NCBI GenBank assembly: GCA_019925095.2
Contig: CM034403.1
Location: forward strand, 5,647,690 to 5,711,689
Origin: Dendrolimus kikuchii
Lineage: Eukaryota; Arthropoda; Insecta; Lepidoptera; Lasiocampidae
DNA length: 64,000 nucleotides
Direction: 5' to 3'
The notes under the pieces are model-generated. The model had not been told where the DNA came from. It made no database searches and saw nothing but the letters and a program-made list of their open reading frames with translations. The translations under genes and the position numbers were made by a program. The first letter of the stretch is position 1. Each line of letters starts with the position of its first letter. Below are positions 46,293 through 56,049 of the stretch, piece by piece.

Positions 46293-46632
46293 TTATATTG
46301 AATAGGTTCGCGTTTGACTGACATTGCGCCTGATGTCAGGTGGTAATGCAGTATAAGGTGAAGCATGCTTACCTGGAAGATACCTGTTCACGCGAGACTT
46401 GAAGACACCTAGATTGTATTCTTCAGGAAAAATAGACGACGGTAAAGAGTTCCACTCTTCAGCGGTGTGTATAATAAAAGTGGAAGCTTAGCGTTTCGTC
46501 CGTTTTATTGGTATTGCCACCATATATCGTTGGTGTGAGCGCGTACGTCTGCTTGTCCAGCGGTAAAATGGTGAGGGAGGAACCAATTCATGCAATTCCG
46601 TGGTACATTCCCCGAAGTGTATCCTATAGAAT
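46293..46632 (-). pseudogene. Jockey/R1-like LINE C-terminal relic with intact end
   Basis: The minus strand reads [20 protein letters not shown], then [18 protein letters not shown], then a natural stop at 46293-46295. F..RTA..WN.LP...FP..YN...FK.RV is the hallmark C-terminus of Jockey-group LINE proteins. The last ~65 codons are open except for one TAA; upstream the frame is broken. Confidence 0.75.
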
Positions 46633-46637
46633 ACCAA

Positions 46638-46950
46638 TTTTTTTTTTATTGCAGGAGGTCAGCAAACAGGCAGACGGCCCACTTGATGGAAAGCGGTTAC
46701 CATCGCCTATGGACATTTGCAACAGCAAAGTTGATAGAAATGCGCTGCTGCTCTCTTAAGGGAAACTGGAACCTGGTCACTAATGCCGGAACACAACTCA
46801 AGGTTGTTATGGCGACATACTTTAGAACAGGGGTGGTAGCCATACAGTCGGGCAAATGCCCTACCACCTGGCTGTGGGTTGTTAAGTCGCCTCTTACGAC
46901 AGACCGCCCGGCCGCAGGAAATTGTATTCTTTCTCCGTTCCTGCACGGAT
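46638..46950 (-). mobile_element. Dispersed retroposon family A, copy 6
   Basis: Full-length reverse complement, with T run at the left and CCGTGCAGGAACGGAGAAAG at the right. It adjoins the LINE relic just described. Confidence 0.85.
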
Positions 46951-47280
46951 GAAATTTAGGCTCTGTTTGTTGTTTGTTACTTGTTTTATATTATACTTAT
47001 TTTATATTTTTTACTATACTTCTTATTTTATATTTGGACTTAGATTGTACTTTTTATGTTGTATCTTTAAGATGCACCATTTACGAAAACATACTTATAT
47101 TCGGGACCCGAAGTTTGTCGACTCTATCAAGACTTATTAACACGTTTGATAAAATTCTCACGTGACCAACGGGCAGGTTTGTATTTAGGTCAACGTATCA
47201 GCGTTGCCATTCAGTGAGAAAATGCGACCGGTGTTTGTCAAAGGTCTCCAAAAAATGTGATTTGTGTCTCTTATAAGTAA

Positions 47281-47515
47281 CTAGCTTCTGCCCGCAACTT
47301 CGTCCGCATGGAATAGTTTAAAAAAACGCCGATTTTGAAACATTCTTCATTGGGGCTCCGCTCCTATTAGTCTTAGTGTGATGATATATAGCCTATAGCC
47401 TTTCTCGATAAATGGGCTATCTAACACTGAAAGAATTTTTCAAATAAGACCAGTAGTTCCTGAGATTAGCGCGTTCAAACAAACAAACTCTTCAGCTTTA
47501 TATATTAGTATAAGA
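47281..47515 (-). mobile_element. CTAG-terminal repeat, family D, copy (minus)
   Basis: CTAGCTTCTGCCCGCAACTT at the left, then CATTCTTCATTGGGGCTCCG, GATGATATATAGCC and CCAGTAGTTCCTGAGATTAG. Nearly the same order as 61592-61855. Confidence 0.65.
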
Positions 47516-47519
47516 TATG

Positions 47520-47790
47520 TAACTATGAAAAATTGAAAGGATGAAGATTAATGTGACATGGACACGTAATGACGAATGAAAGTAATGTGACAAAAAGAGT
47601 GTTAAACTAATTGATATAATTTTAAACGTAGACCAAAAAAGACATGAATGTATTGTGTGAAGGATGACATGATGTTTTGTAGTGTGATAAAGGACGTATG
47701 CCAGACTAGAATAGAGCAGTATGGAAGTGAAATATATATTGTGCCCATCCCTGGTGATTGGAAGGAGATAAAAGAGAAGAGAGAGAGAGC
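47520..47790 (+). pseudogene. LINE C-terminal relic (GRPKKRW-type), copy 2
   Basis: Decayed relative of 9236-9545: GAAAAATTGAAAGGATGAAG, then GACCAAAAAAGACATGAATG and ATATATATTGTGCCCATCCC correspond in order. No open frame. Confidence 0.6.
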
Positions 47791-47874
47791 GAAATATTAA
47801 TATGTAACTTTCCTTTTTATATTGAAATAATATTTAAGAACAATAATAACATAAATTATACTCTAAACAAGACT

Positions 47875-47933
47875 GTTGTTCGTGCCTACCCCGCAAGGGA
47901 ACTGGCGTGAAGTTATGTATGTATGTATGTATG
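47875..47933 (+). mobile_element. 59-bp LINE 3' stub with 11-bp target duplication
   Basis: TAAACAAGACT at 47864-47874 and 47934-47944 brackets the last 59 bp of the LINE seen at 58070-58861, including CCCCGCAAGGGAACTGGCGT and a TATG repeat tail. Confidence 0.9.
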
Positions 47934-48012
47934 TAAACAAGACTAGGTTAAACTTTGCAATAGTGGTCACTGAATTTTAAGTAGTGGGAGGAGGAGGGGT
48001 AAGGGAGGGGGG

Positions 48013-48032
48013 AGGGAGAAGTACTTCTCCCT
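48013..48032. repeat. Perfect 20-bp palindrome
   Basis: AGGGAGAAGTACTTCTCCCT, in a purine-rich patch. A second short hairpin, CATGTCTAGGAGACATG, follows. Confidence 0.8.
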
Positions 48033-48190
48033 TCTGCAACCCCCCATGTCTAGGAGACATGTAGTTTTTGAGATATGATTTTTTTTGTAAACATTACTAT
48101 ATTCTTTCAAAATGGTGTACTTATTTCTTATATCTAAAGACGAGAAATGTTAAAGAAAGGTAGTGGTCAATGTAAAAAACATTTTAAAAC

Positions 48191-48388
48191 AGTCTAAAAA
48201 CGCAGACTAAAGCCCACAAGCCGAGCGAGCGAAGCGAATGTGCCATGACAGCGGTTACCAAATGTCACAACCGATTTGTAACAATCATTTAAATAGATAT
48301 CAATGAATAAATGGTGACCAGTCGGTTCTGGCACTCGCCGGTCGTTACCGCGGCACGCTCGCTCGGCTCGTGCGTTTTGGTCTAAAGA
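48191..48388. mobile_element. Small element with inverted CCGAGCGAGCG arms
   Basis: AGTCTAAAAACGCAGAC...AAGCCGAGCGAGCG at the left and CGCTCGCTCGGCTCGTGCG...GTCTAAAGACT at the right are imperfect inverses. The interior has TGTCACAACCG and GGTCGTTACCGCGG. Non-coding, likely a MITE. Confidence 0.45.
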
Positions 48389-49249
48389 CTAACCCAACCT
48401 AACCAACTCACAGTTTTAACCACTGGTCACGACTTTCGATCACCCCTCACAAGCTTAGTGGCTATAAATAAACTGTAAGGATATCCTTAACTCAAATCAC
48501 CATTAATTTACCTCCCGTTTATCTATATCACACCCAAAATTTAAGATGGAGGATTTCGCCAAAATCCAAAGTCCATTAAGAAAGCCAGTCAACGTAAAAA
48601 TAAACAATATAACCGAAACAGCGCAAGTCGTCGAAAAATCCATAATAAAACACAAATTACATTCATAACTAAAAGAGAAATGGAATAAAAAACGCGGCAA
48701 ATATAGTATAGCAAATTATACCTCGTTTTTTTTAATGAAAATAAATCGTTTAAAAACATACTACTAATACAGACTCGCAATATATAAGCAAAAAAAAAAA
48801 ATTCCGTATTTAAAAATAGATATTATTAACATATCCAATTGTTAATTTTTTTTTCTTATGCCTATTATCGTCGTAAAGTAAAAAAAGTGACAGTACTGTG
48901 ACCTATTATTATGAACGTTAAAATTATAATAACTAACTCGTTTACTAAATTAAAAACCAGTTTTAGTGTTTATATATCAGGTGTAAGTGTATTCCTAAAC
49001 ACAAATCAAACTTTTTTTCAACAAAAGTGACATAACCTTGTTTATCAAACGTATTTTTGTTTTTCCCATTATTCGTTCAAAACTTGTTGGTGGACCCTAA
49101 AAACATGTTTCCTAGCCCAAATAACAGGTCTAGTGTCTACATATAAGACGTATGTATACCCCTAAACTTAATTTCCGTTAATCTGATGACACTCTGTGCA
49201 AAAGTTTAGCCAATAAAACTAACTTAAAAATATATAATGATAAGCCCCG
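48389..49249. other. AT-rich stretch, nothing recognised
   Basis: No supported gene or RNA. Confidence 0.4.
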
Positions 49250-49390
49250 GTAAGTATAGGACTATTGTAAAATTCCTAATAGGTAATGAGAGAGTAAAAG
49301 TTCCCGGCTATTGGGACGAACTGCTAGTAGAGCTAGGAATCTGAGTGTACCGTACACGGCGGGATCGGTAACCCGACGGCACAAGGTATA
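49250..49390 (-). mobile_element. Retroposon fragment, same family as 38303-38780
   Basis: AAGCCCCGGTAAGTATAGGA and GAACTGCTAGTAGAGCTAGG on the plus strand match the complement of the 3' region at 38470-38580, diverged. Confidence 0.5.
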
Positions 49391-49463
49391 TTTTGGGTGG
49401 GGTATAGATACACGACACATTTATTTATTATGAACAAATCCGAACTTTTTTAATACAGGTTAC

Positions 49464-49505
49464 AAGGCTAAGGCGGGTGCTCCGCTTCGCACCCGCCTTA
49501 GCCTT
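49464..49505. repeat. Perfect GC-rich 17-bp hairpin followed by T run
   Basis: AAGGCTAAGGCGGGTGC (49464-49480) pairs exactly with 49489-49505 around the loop TCCGCTTC. A T run follows at about 49514-49521. It looks like an intrinsic terminator, but no gene leads into it and the genome is eukaryotic. Confidence 0.85.
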
Positions 49506-49861
49506 CTTGGTTATTTTTTTTTATAAACGTCCAAAATTAATTTTATATATCTATATCGCACCCTAAATTTTGGTACTTAGGTACTAGGTACTTACCTGGA
49601 ACTCCAGCTGGTGGTGGTGGGAATAGGAACAAGGGGGAACACTAATTCGTCAGTATTTTAAGGGAGGAGCGCCCCTTGTGAGGAAATATATAAAATATCC
49701 TACTAAACTACTACTACAAGGAAACATTACGGGGGATGGATAAATGTCTGTCCAAATACACCCGCACCTCGTCCTTTTCACTTGCTCACTGAGTATATTA
49801 ACTTAGCATTACTATTGTGTTCCACTTACCGGCAAATATGTAATTTTCAATAAATAATTAA
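49506..49861. other. AT-rich stretch, nothing recognised
   Basis: Nothing supported. Confidence 0.4.
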
Positions 49862-50160
49862 ATATTATATATATTGCGCCAGAGCAATCACACCCTGCAT
49901 CTTCAAGGCAATTCCGCGGTATACCCGCTTTTCGACGCGACAAAAGTATGAGCAAGAATGTAAGTGTCCTCGTATGGATCGCGTAACAATCGAAAACCGG
50001 CGTTCGATATTGATACAATTCCATACAAAATTTGCGAGGTGTAACACGGGTGTTAGTGGTTGAGAGGCGGGCTGAAGGTTCACCGAAGCTACTTCCGGCG
50101 TTATGCCATTTATCACTTCCACCCTGGAGCTTGAGTCTTAGCTCCAAGGATCTCCACTCT
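49862..50160 (-). mobile_element. Retroposon fragment, 5' part shared with 38303-38780
   Basis: The minus strand reads EVINGITPEVASVNLQPAS, near identical to the phrase encoded at 38710-38778, then diverges. The upstream part reads LKLQGGSDKWHNAGSSFGEP in another frame. Confidence 0.5.
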
Positions 50161-50206
50161 GTGCCGGCTGGTTAAGGCAAGCACGGAGGCGTATATTATA
50201 CCTAAA

Positions 50207-50408
50207 CTAGCTGTCCTGGCAGACGTTGTTCTGCCCTGAAGTAATAAAATTTTGAACCCAATTGCAGCGCCACCTACTGGGTCCAATTGTGAATCTAAAG
50301 CATCCTCGAATCCACTTGAACACAAAAAAAAAATCATTCAAATCGGTCCAGCCGTTTAGGAGGAGTTCACTGTCAACACACGTACAGAAGAATTATATAC
50401 ATAAAGAT
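50207..50408 (-). mobile_element. CTAG-terminal repeat, family C, copy 3
   Basis: CTAGCTGTCCTGGCAGACGT at the left, then GCGCCACCTACTGGGTCC and AATCGGTCCAGCCGTTTAGG, ending in ATTATATACATAAAGATA. Its tail is the site where the neighbouring LINE inserted. Confidence 0.65.
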
Positions 50409-50412
50409 ATTA

Positions 50413-50424
50413 TTTTTATTATAC
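50413..50424. repeat. Target duplication of the LINE, left
   Basis: TTTTTATTATAC, identical to 54122-54133. Confidence 0.8.
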
Positions 50425-50609
50425 ATACATACTTAACTTCACGCCGGTTCCCTTGCGGGGTAGTCACGGACGACAGGGCGCCATTTAGGCTTATTCTTAC
50501 ACACCTCATTTGCTTCTTTGACATTCATAACTCTTGTCATGCACGCTCGTCTGTTCTTAAGGCTCCTGACATCACCTTCTGCTAGTACACGATCAATTTG
50601 ATCATGGAA

Positions 50610-50614
50610 GGTGT
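50610..50614. repeat. BEL target duplication, left
   Basis: GGTGT, repeated at 53824-53828; the uninterrupted LINE copy at 60226 has a single GGTGT there. Confidence 0.93.
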
Positions 50615-50817
50615 TGTTGGAATCAACCTCTTTACATAGTTTTACTTTTTATATTTTGACACTGTCAACATTCTTTTGTTTTTTTCTTCTTTTTTTCACT
50701 CTGTAATCATCCTTACATTGTGCCGTATCGTTGTGTAATAAATATTAATATTATAAGAAAATTATCGTATTACTTCACGTCCAAGTCAAAATATATACAG
50801 TCTACGTGCTCTCCACA
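50615..50817 (+). repeat. BEL/Pao 5' LTR
   Basis: Starts TGTTGGAATCAACC and ends GTGCTCTCCACA. Contains AATAAA at 50737-50742 as polyadenylation signal. Differs from the 3' LTR at three sites. Confidence 0.95.
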
Positions 50818-50820
50818 TAT

Positions 50821-50838
50821 TGGTCCTTCGATTGGTTA
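50821..50838 (+). promoter_or_regulatory. Candidate tRNA primer-binding site
   Basis: TGGTCCTTCGATTGGTTA begins 3 nt after the 5' LTR. It starts with TGG, the complement of the tRNA CCA end, as expected. I cannot assign the primer tRNA. Confidence 0.55.
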
Positions 50839-51354
50839 TAAAGAGTGCAGCGAGGAGGACGTGCATAAATAAAAGTAAGACGCAATATTGTTTTCTTCAG
50901 TGAGCTGCAATACAATACGGAAGACGCAATAGTGAATCGTTTTTTCGTCAGTTCTACTGCAAATATATACGACTGCGATACGCAAATTACATACAATCAG
51001 TCATTTTCAAGGGAGTCATTGTACATTCAGAAATTCATTATTATAAATTGCTAACATTTTATAGTTAAATTTTTTTCGCAAGAATATAATTATTAAAGCA
51101 CAAATCTATGAGGCCAAGACTTCGACCATAACGTGTGTTCGAGATTTGAATGCGCTAGCGGGAACGAGTGTCTACGTGCACAGGCGGGCCTGCTGAAGTT
51201 TAAATTTGGAACCTTCCTTTGCTGGGGCTGTGGACTTTATTCGCGTTTGTTTATTGTTTTTTTTTTAATTTAATATTTTTTATCTAGTGTTGTACATTGT
51301 ATGTTTTGTCGTAATATTAGTTTTATAAGTATTTTATTGTAAAATATTGTGACG

Positions 51355-53169
51355 ATGTCTGAGGTACTAAAGGAACTAGTCTTTAAGCGCGGAAGTCTGA
51401 AGGGTAATATTACGAGACTTCAAACCTTCATTAAGTCTGATGCGTTAGAAGAGGCCAATAAGGCACAATTAGAGGTAAGATTGTTGCGTTTACAAAAAAC
51501 GTTCTCGGATTTAGAGGATATCAACAATAAAATAGGTCTGCTTGATCCTACTGACAAGGAGGACATTTCGGTTTTCGAAGATAAATTTTATGAAATTTCC
51601 GCTGTCTTAAGTGAACGCATAGAGAGAGACAAAAAAGTTCCTAGATCTCAAAGTAATAATCATCACAGGGATATAGCTTTACCTACTATTAAAATAGACC
51701 CGTTTGATGGCAAGTCTTGTTCAGGTTATGTCACATTTATTAGTTTGTTTGATAGTTTGATACATAATGATGCAAGATTAGATAATATTCAAAAGCTTCA
51801 CTATCTTAGGGCTTTTTTAAAATTTGAAGCTTTAGATTTAGTTAAAGATTTGCCTCTATCCGATAGTAGTTACTCGGAAGCAAGAAATCTGTTAAAAGAC
51901 AGGTTTTTTAATAAACATCAAGTTGTCACAGAACATATAATAGCTTTATTAGATTTACCGTTGCTCGCAAGGGGTGGTAGCATTAGGGCCTTCATATCAA
52001 AAATAAAACAAAACCTTAGTGCACTTAAAAATTTGGAAATAAAGACGGATTATTGGGATCCTATTTTAATAGTAATTTTTATGCGTAAGCTGGATGGGTA
52101 TACTGCAAAGGCTTTTGAATTTGAAAGGGATATAAAAGCTACACCCACAATTTCTGAGTTTATTGGGTTTCTTGAGAAAAGAGCACTAGCTTTGGAAAAC
52201 ACTGCAACCACATCGCCCAGTGTATCGAAGTCAGCTGAAAGATTATCTAGTCATGTCGCCGTGCAACAGCCAGTATGCATAAAATGTAAGTTAGAAACTC
52301 ACAAAATATTTAATTGTAAGGAGTTTGCATTGATGGCATCTGCGGAGCGTATAGAATTTGCTAAAAATAACAACTTGTGCAATATTTGTCTTAACAATCA
52401 TATAGGAAAATGTAAATTTCATTTTAGGTGCACGCACTGCAAGAAAGGTCATAATTCTCTATTGCATCCTAATGCACAAGACCCAGTAACGCTGTTTTCG
52501 AATACGTGCAACAATGTTTTAATTCCTACAGCTCGCATTAAATTATTTTCTCGAGACAATAGGGAAGTACATGTGAAGGCAGTACTAGACACTGGATCTC
52601 AAGTTTCGTTAGTTACTTCAAAGGTCTTGGATGTACTTGGCTTGACTCCTACGCAAACACGTACAAATATCGTAGGTTTCAAAAATACAGTCAACAATAT
52701 AAAAAGTTATATTCCTTTGGAAGTACATTCAATGACTTCAATATTCAAAAAAATTATTAATTTTCATGTTGTTGACAAGATTACTTGTAAGTTGCCGCAG
52801 CATCCAATCGATACTTCCAAATTAAACATCCCCCCTGGACTGGTTTTAGCGGACGATACCTTTAATATCCCATCTGAAATTAATATGTTACTGGGAGCTG
52901 ATGTGTTCTTCGAAGTGGCGTTGCCACAAACTCCAATGTGTGTATCACAGAATGAGCATTTACATGTAAATAAGAAATATAGGGTGCCACCATCTTTGTT
53001 TAATACCAGGTTTGGGCATATCATTGGGGGCGCCTTACCAACATTTACTGAAAACTATAAGGTATCTTGTCATGCATGCAAATCTAATACAAATGAGGTC
53101 AATCCACATGTTAACATTTTTGGAAATAAGAAAAGGTTCCATAAAAATTATTTTAAAGGTTATACATAA
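51355..53169 (+). CDS. Gag-protease polyprotein of the BEL/Pao element (no RT)
   Basis: Encodes 604 residues without a stop. The start is the ATG in GACGATGTCTG at 51355; the two codons before it begin with GTG and are not needed. Order: a charged helical N-terminus (residues 1-95); a gag region of the type found in Pao elements (PTIKIDPFDGKSCSG at ~110, through ~285); a CCHC zinc knuckle CIKCKLETHKIFNC (~308-321); two further Cys/His clusters CNICLNNHIGKC and CTHCKKGHNSLLH (~342-371); and a retropepsin with the catalytic motif AVLDTGSQVSLVTS (~409-422) and the conserved INMLLGADVF (~509-518). The frame ends about 60 residues after that, at FGHIIGG and a short Lys-rich tail, where autonomous elements continue into reverse transcriptase. 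The protein would assemble particles in the cytoplasm and cleave itself. That the frame is intact suggests function until recently. Confidence 0.9.
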   Translation: MSEVLKELVFKRGSLKGNITRLQTFIKSDALEEANKAQLEVRLLRLQKTFSDLEDINNKIGLLDPTDKEDISVFEDKFYEISAVLSERIERDKKVPRSQSNNHHRDIALPTIKIDPFDGKSCSGYVTFISLFDSLIHNDARLDNIQKLHYLRAFLKFEALDLVKDLPLSDSSYSEARNLLKDRFFNKHQVVTEHIIALLDLPLLARGGSIRAFISKIKQNLSALKNLEIKTDYWDPILIVIFMRKLDGYTAKAFEFERDIKATPTISEFIGFLEKRALALENTATTSPSVSKSAERLSSHVAVQQPVCIKCKLETHKIFNCKEFALMASAERIEFAKNNNLCNICLNNHIGKCKFHFRCTHCKKGHNSLLHPNAQDPVTLFSNTCNNVLIPTARIKLFSRDNREVHVKAVLDTGSQVSLVTSKVLDVLGLTPTQTRTNIVGFKNTVNNIKSYIPLEVHSMTSIFKKIINFHVVDKITCKLPQHPIDTSKLNIPPGLVLADDTFNIPSEINMLLGADVFFEVALPQTPMCVSQNEHLHVNKKYRVPPSLFNTRFGHIIGGALPTFTENYKVSCHACKSNTNEVNPHVNIFGNKKRFHKNYFKGYT

Positions 53170-53620
53170 CTATGTTGTCATAGATTCCTTAAAAGCTCAT
53201 TGTATATAATTACTATTCTATATTATTCAGTGAATGTTCTATTTATTTGTAATGAAATAAACCTATGTGAACCCTTCTTATAAAGCACGTTTGTAACTGT
53301 AGTAGTTCTTTTAACCACAAACGACTTCTTTGGGACGGATAATCAATTCAGGGTTTGAGTATGTAGTAACGTTTTTTCAAACCTAAATTATGTATCCTGT
53401 CTCAGAATAAATACCTTTAATTTTAAGTTCTGATTTTTTAAACAGGAAGTTTGTATTGTTATTTTGTCTTAGTTTCCTGGTAATAACTTATTAGAGGTCA
53501 TAGAAATTAATTTTAAGTTTATAAGTAACATTTAAGATATTTCAGTTTTAGGTTTTTCAATATGCTGTGGCTTATTTTATTACTCAAATTATATTGAATT
53601 GTTCTTTGAGGCCCCCAGCA
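53170..53620 (+). other. Non-coding 3' region of the BEL element
   Basis: AT-rich, with no remains of reverse transcriptase, RNase H, integrase or envelope that I can see. Ends TTGAGGCCCCCAGCA just before the 3' LTR; a clear polypurine tract is not evident. Confidence 0.7.
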
Positions 53621-53823
53621 TGTTGGAATCAACCTCTTTACATAGTTTTACTTTTTATATTTTGACACTGTCAACATTCTTTTGTTTTTTTCTTCTTTTT
53701 TTCACTCTGTATTCATCCTTACATTGTGCCGTATCGTTGTGTAATAAATATTAATATTATAAGAAAATTATCCTATTACTTAACGTCCAAGTCAAAATAT
53801 ATACAGTCTACGTGCTCTCCACA
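53621..53823 (+). repeat. BEL/Pao 3' LTR
   Basis: 203 bp, same ends as the 5' LTR. Followed by GGTGT (53824-53828). Confidence 0.95.
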
Positions 53824-54133
53824 GGTGTGTCGTGGCCTTCCACGACTTCTGCATCCATCCACTCTTTCATTGTATATCTGTTTAGTTATTCTTTCATCAT
53901 GCATTCTTTCGACATGCCCGAACCACCGGAGCATTCCTTTCCTCTCTTTCAGACCATCTCTCTTTCTTACTTCGGTATTACGAACGCGGTCCGCGAGCGT
54001 CACTCCGCAGATTTTGCGCAGCGCTCGCATCTCGACCGCGTTTACTCTACTTTCGTACTGTCTCTTCCATACCCAACTTTCGCTTCCATACGTGAGCGTA
54101 GGTACCAGCTAAGGTACCAGGTTTTTATTATAC

Positions 54134-55109
54134 TAAGGACAATTTAGTTTTTTTTTATATTTGACTTTATCAATATAATTTAAGTTTTCTCGAATATAGT
54201 TACTTGTAACCGATGTGTACATCCCAAAAATATAACAAATTACCATGTCTATTATTAGTAGTATACTGCTAGTACCCCTAAACTGATAAGATATAAGATA
54301 AGATATTAAAGATAATGCTAGATACGCGTATTCTATTAAATACCCTTACAGACTTTTCATAGGACATTACTTTGCACCTCGATGTGCAATACTAAAGTTA
54401 CCATAAAACACAAAATAATGCCAAATACAACCAGGAATAATGCTAAGATAAGAGGAATTACAAAAACGCGGAACCCTCTGAAGTGGAGGCGTAAAAATTA
54501 ATTGTACCTTAAGGGTATTAATAGTGTTGCCACGTGTGAGAAGACACAATTACCTTGATATAGATTAAATTTGGAATTGTTTGCATAGTGAACGATCAAA
54601 GGCTATCTCTATGAAGTATTCTCGAAACTAAGGTCAGAACTGTCTTTTATGATTTATAATTTACTTAATTCAATATAAAAATATATAAAAAAACATTGAC
54701 CATAATAATCAGTTGAAAGATTCATTTTAGAGATTGCGATCTTCTCTCCTACCTTTTTCTTCAACTTCGATTGGTCTTTAAAGTTCTTCGCATATCTTAC
54801 ATTTCCTGGGCCTACTCCTTTTTCACCGTATTACGGCTGAAAGTGTGTGCCATAAGTATCTTGGATGTCAATGAAAACCTTCATTTAAAAAAATGGACAT
54901 ATATATATAGAATAATATTCCACCGGCCATTAGAAATCTGCAATCTGTAAATTAAATCTACTTTTAAAGTGGTATCCGACTGCAATATTTCTTATTTACT
55001 TAATTTCTTACATTTGTATATTTATTACAATTGCTATTCGTTTTTCCATTAATATCTATTATATAAGTATATATACTATGCACTACTAAACTATATTTTA
55101 TACTACTAA
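54134..55109. other. AT-rich stretch, nothing recognised
   Basis: No supported feature. Confidence 0.4.
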
Positions 55110-55110
55110 C

Positions 55111-55111
<1 letters not shown>

Positions 55112-55141
<30 letters not shown>
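55112..55141. repeat. (TA)n microsatellite
   Basis: Short pure TA array. Confidence 0.9.
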
Positions 55142-55144
<3 letters not shown>

Positions 55145-55179
55145 ATGGTGTAATGTCTGCCTTGACAATACATTATGAC

Positions 55180-55332
55180 CACAATGAAAGATCAGCGCTG
55201 CTCGACAGACTAGCATTATGCTAAGACCGATGTCCCTTTTAAGACAAGTTTTGGTTTTTAAGTCTATTTTTGTTAACACTTAATTTTATATTAGTTTAAC
55301 TGCCCTAAATAAAATTATTTTCTTTCTTTATT
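55180..55332 (+). mobile_element. Probable retroposon 3' end
   Basis: ATGTCCCTTTTAAGACAAG leads to CTAAATAAAATTATTTTCTT and a TTTC-rich tail, resembling the tail at 41910-41940. Family unknown. Confidence 0.35.
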
Positions 55333-56049
55333 TCAACTTCAACTTTAAATATTTTTTGAGTTATTAAATAAATTAAATGTTCATGAGCTTTGAATTATCG
55401 TCGAGACCCTACCCGTTGCTTTCCCTCTATATCTGTCACTGCCTTCCTCATAGGCCACAAGGTTTATAGGGAGGAGTATGATAAAGTAAGAGAACCAGTG
55501 CTACATCTGTGGTGCTGTGTGTGTTTGTGTGTGTAATCGTTTTATCCATTTGAATGATTGAAGAAAAACATTATAACTCAGGCGAAGCATATAATCTGTT
55601 AGTATTATATAAAACAATTTATTTAGGTCGGTTCCTCCAAGAATATTGGGTCAACTTCTACAAGTAAAGTGTTCAAAAGGGTACCAACGTAACCTAGATG
55701 TGTCAGGTACTAATTAAGATTCTCATTTATGGGGTAATTTACCCGCATGGCAACACTACCAAGACTGACGTGGCAAGCTTTATTGCAGGAAAATGCGGTG
55801 GGAACAAGACGCCACGATTTATGCGAAAACCGGTACTTAATTTTATGTTTACATCGAAATTAGCCTAGATAAACAACCTTGGTGGAGAAGCAGTGTTTCT
55901 GCTGGAATAGTACGTCAAAATCTCCACGGACAATATTACCATAAAGGAAGTTATTGGTTATGGCATGGCTTGAATAAAATAACAAATATAATAATTCTCC
56001 TCCTCGTATTCCTCGTTCCTGAGGGTCGTGACCTTTCTCTACTATTTTT
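55333..56049. other. Unrecognised stretch
   Basis: 55510-55530 is a short TG repeat. No gene supported. Confidence 0.4.

Larger units (their letters stand above)
50615..53823 (+). mobile_element. Non-autonomous BEL/Pao LTR retrotransposon
   Basis: A complete LTR-to-LTR unit of 3,209 bp: 203-bp LTRs with TG...CA ends, 5-bp target duplication, candidate primer-binding site at 50821, one gag-protease frame (51355-53169) and 451 bp of AT-rich non-coding sequence before the 3' LTR. Autonomous BEL/Pao elements are about twice this length, with reverse transcriptase, RNase H and integrase following protease in the same frame; all are missing. The two LTRs differ at three positions, so the insertion is fairly recent. 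It would depend on a full-length relative for reverse transcription and integration. Confidence 0.93.
50425..54121 (-). mobile_element. 5'-truncated LINE split by the BEL/Pao element
   Basis: LINE sequence is found at 50425-50609 and 53829-54121; the two halves join without loss when the 3,214-bp insertion (element plus one target copy) is removed. The minus strand encodes MRALRKICGVTLADRVRNTE, ERKGMLRWFGHVERMHDER, CRSRGRPRHT and, left of the BEL element, the end of the ORF with KNKPKW. The 3' end (ACTTCACGCCGGTTCCC on plus, CATA repeats) matches 58070-58861 and 60029-60319. A 12-bp target duplication TTTTTATTATAC flanks the whole. A reverse transcriptase C-terminus only, thus dead on arrival. 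Confidence 0.88.

Noticed and set aside
49464..49521. Bacterial-type intrinsic terminator
   Set aside because: Shape fits, but the window is eukaryotic and no gene precedes it; kept only as a hairpin.
53726..54147. Open frames of 111-128 codons on the plus strand
   Set aside because: They are antisense to the LINE half at 53829-54121 and partly run out of the BEL 3' LTR.
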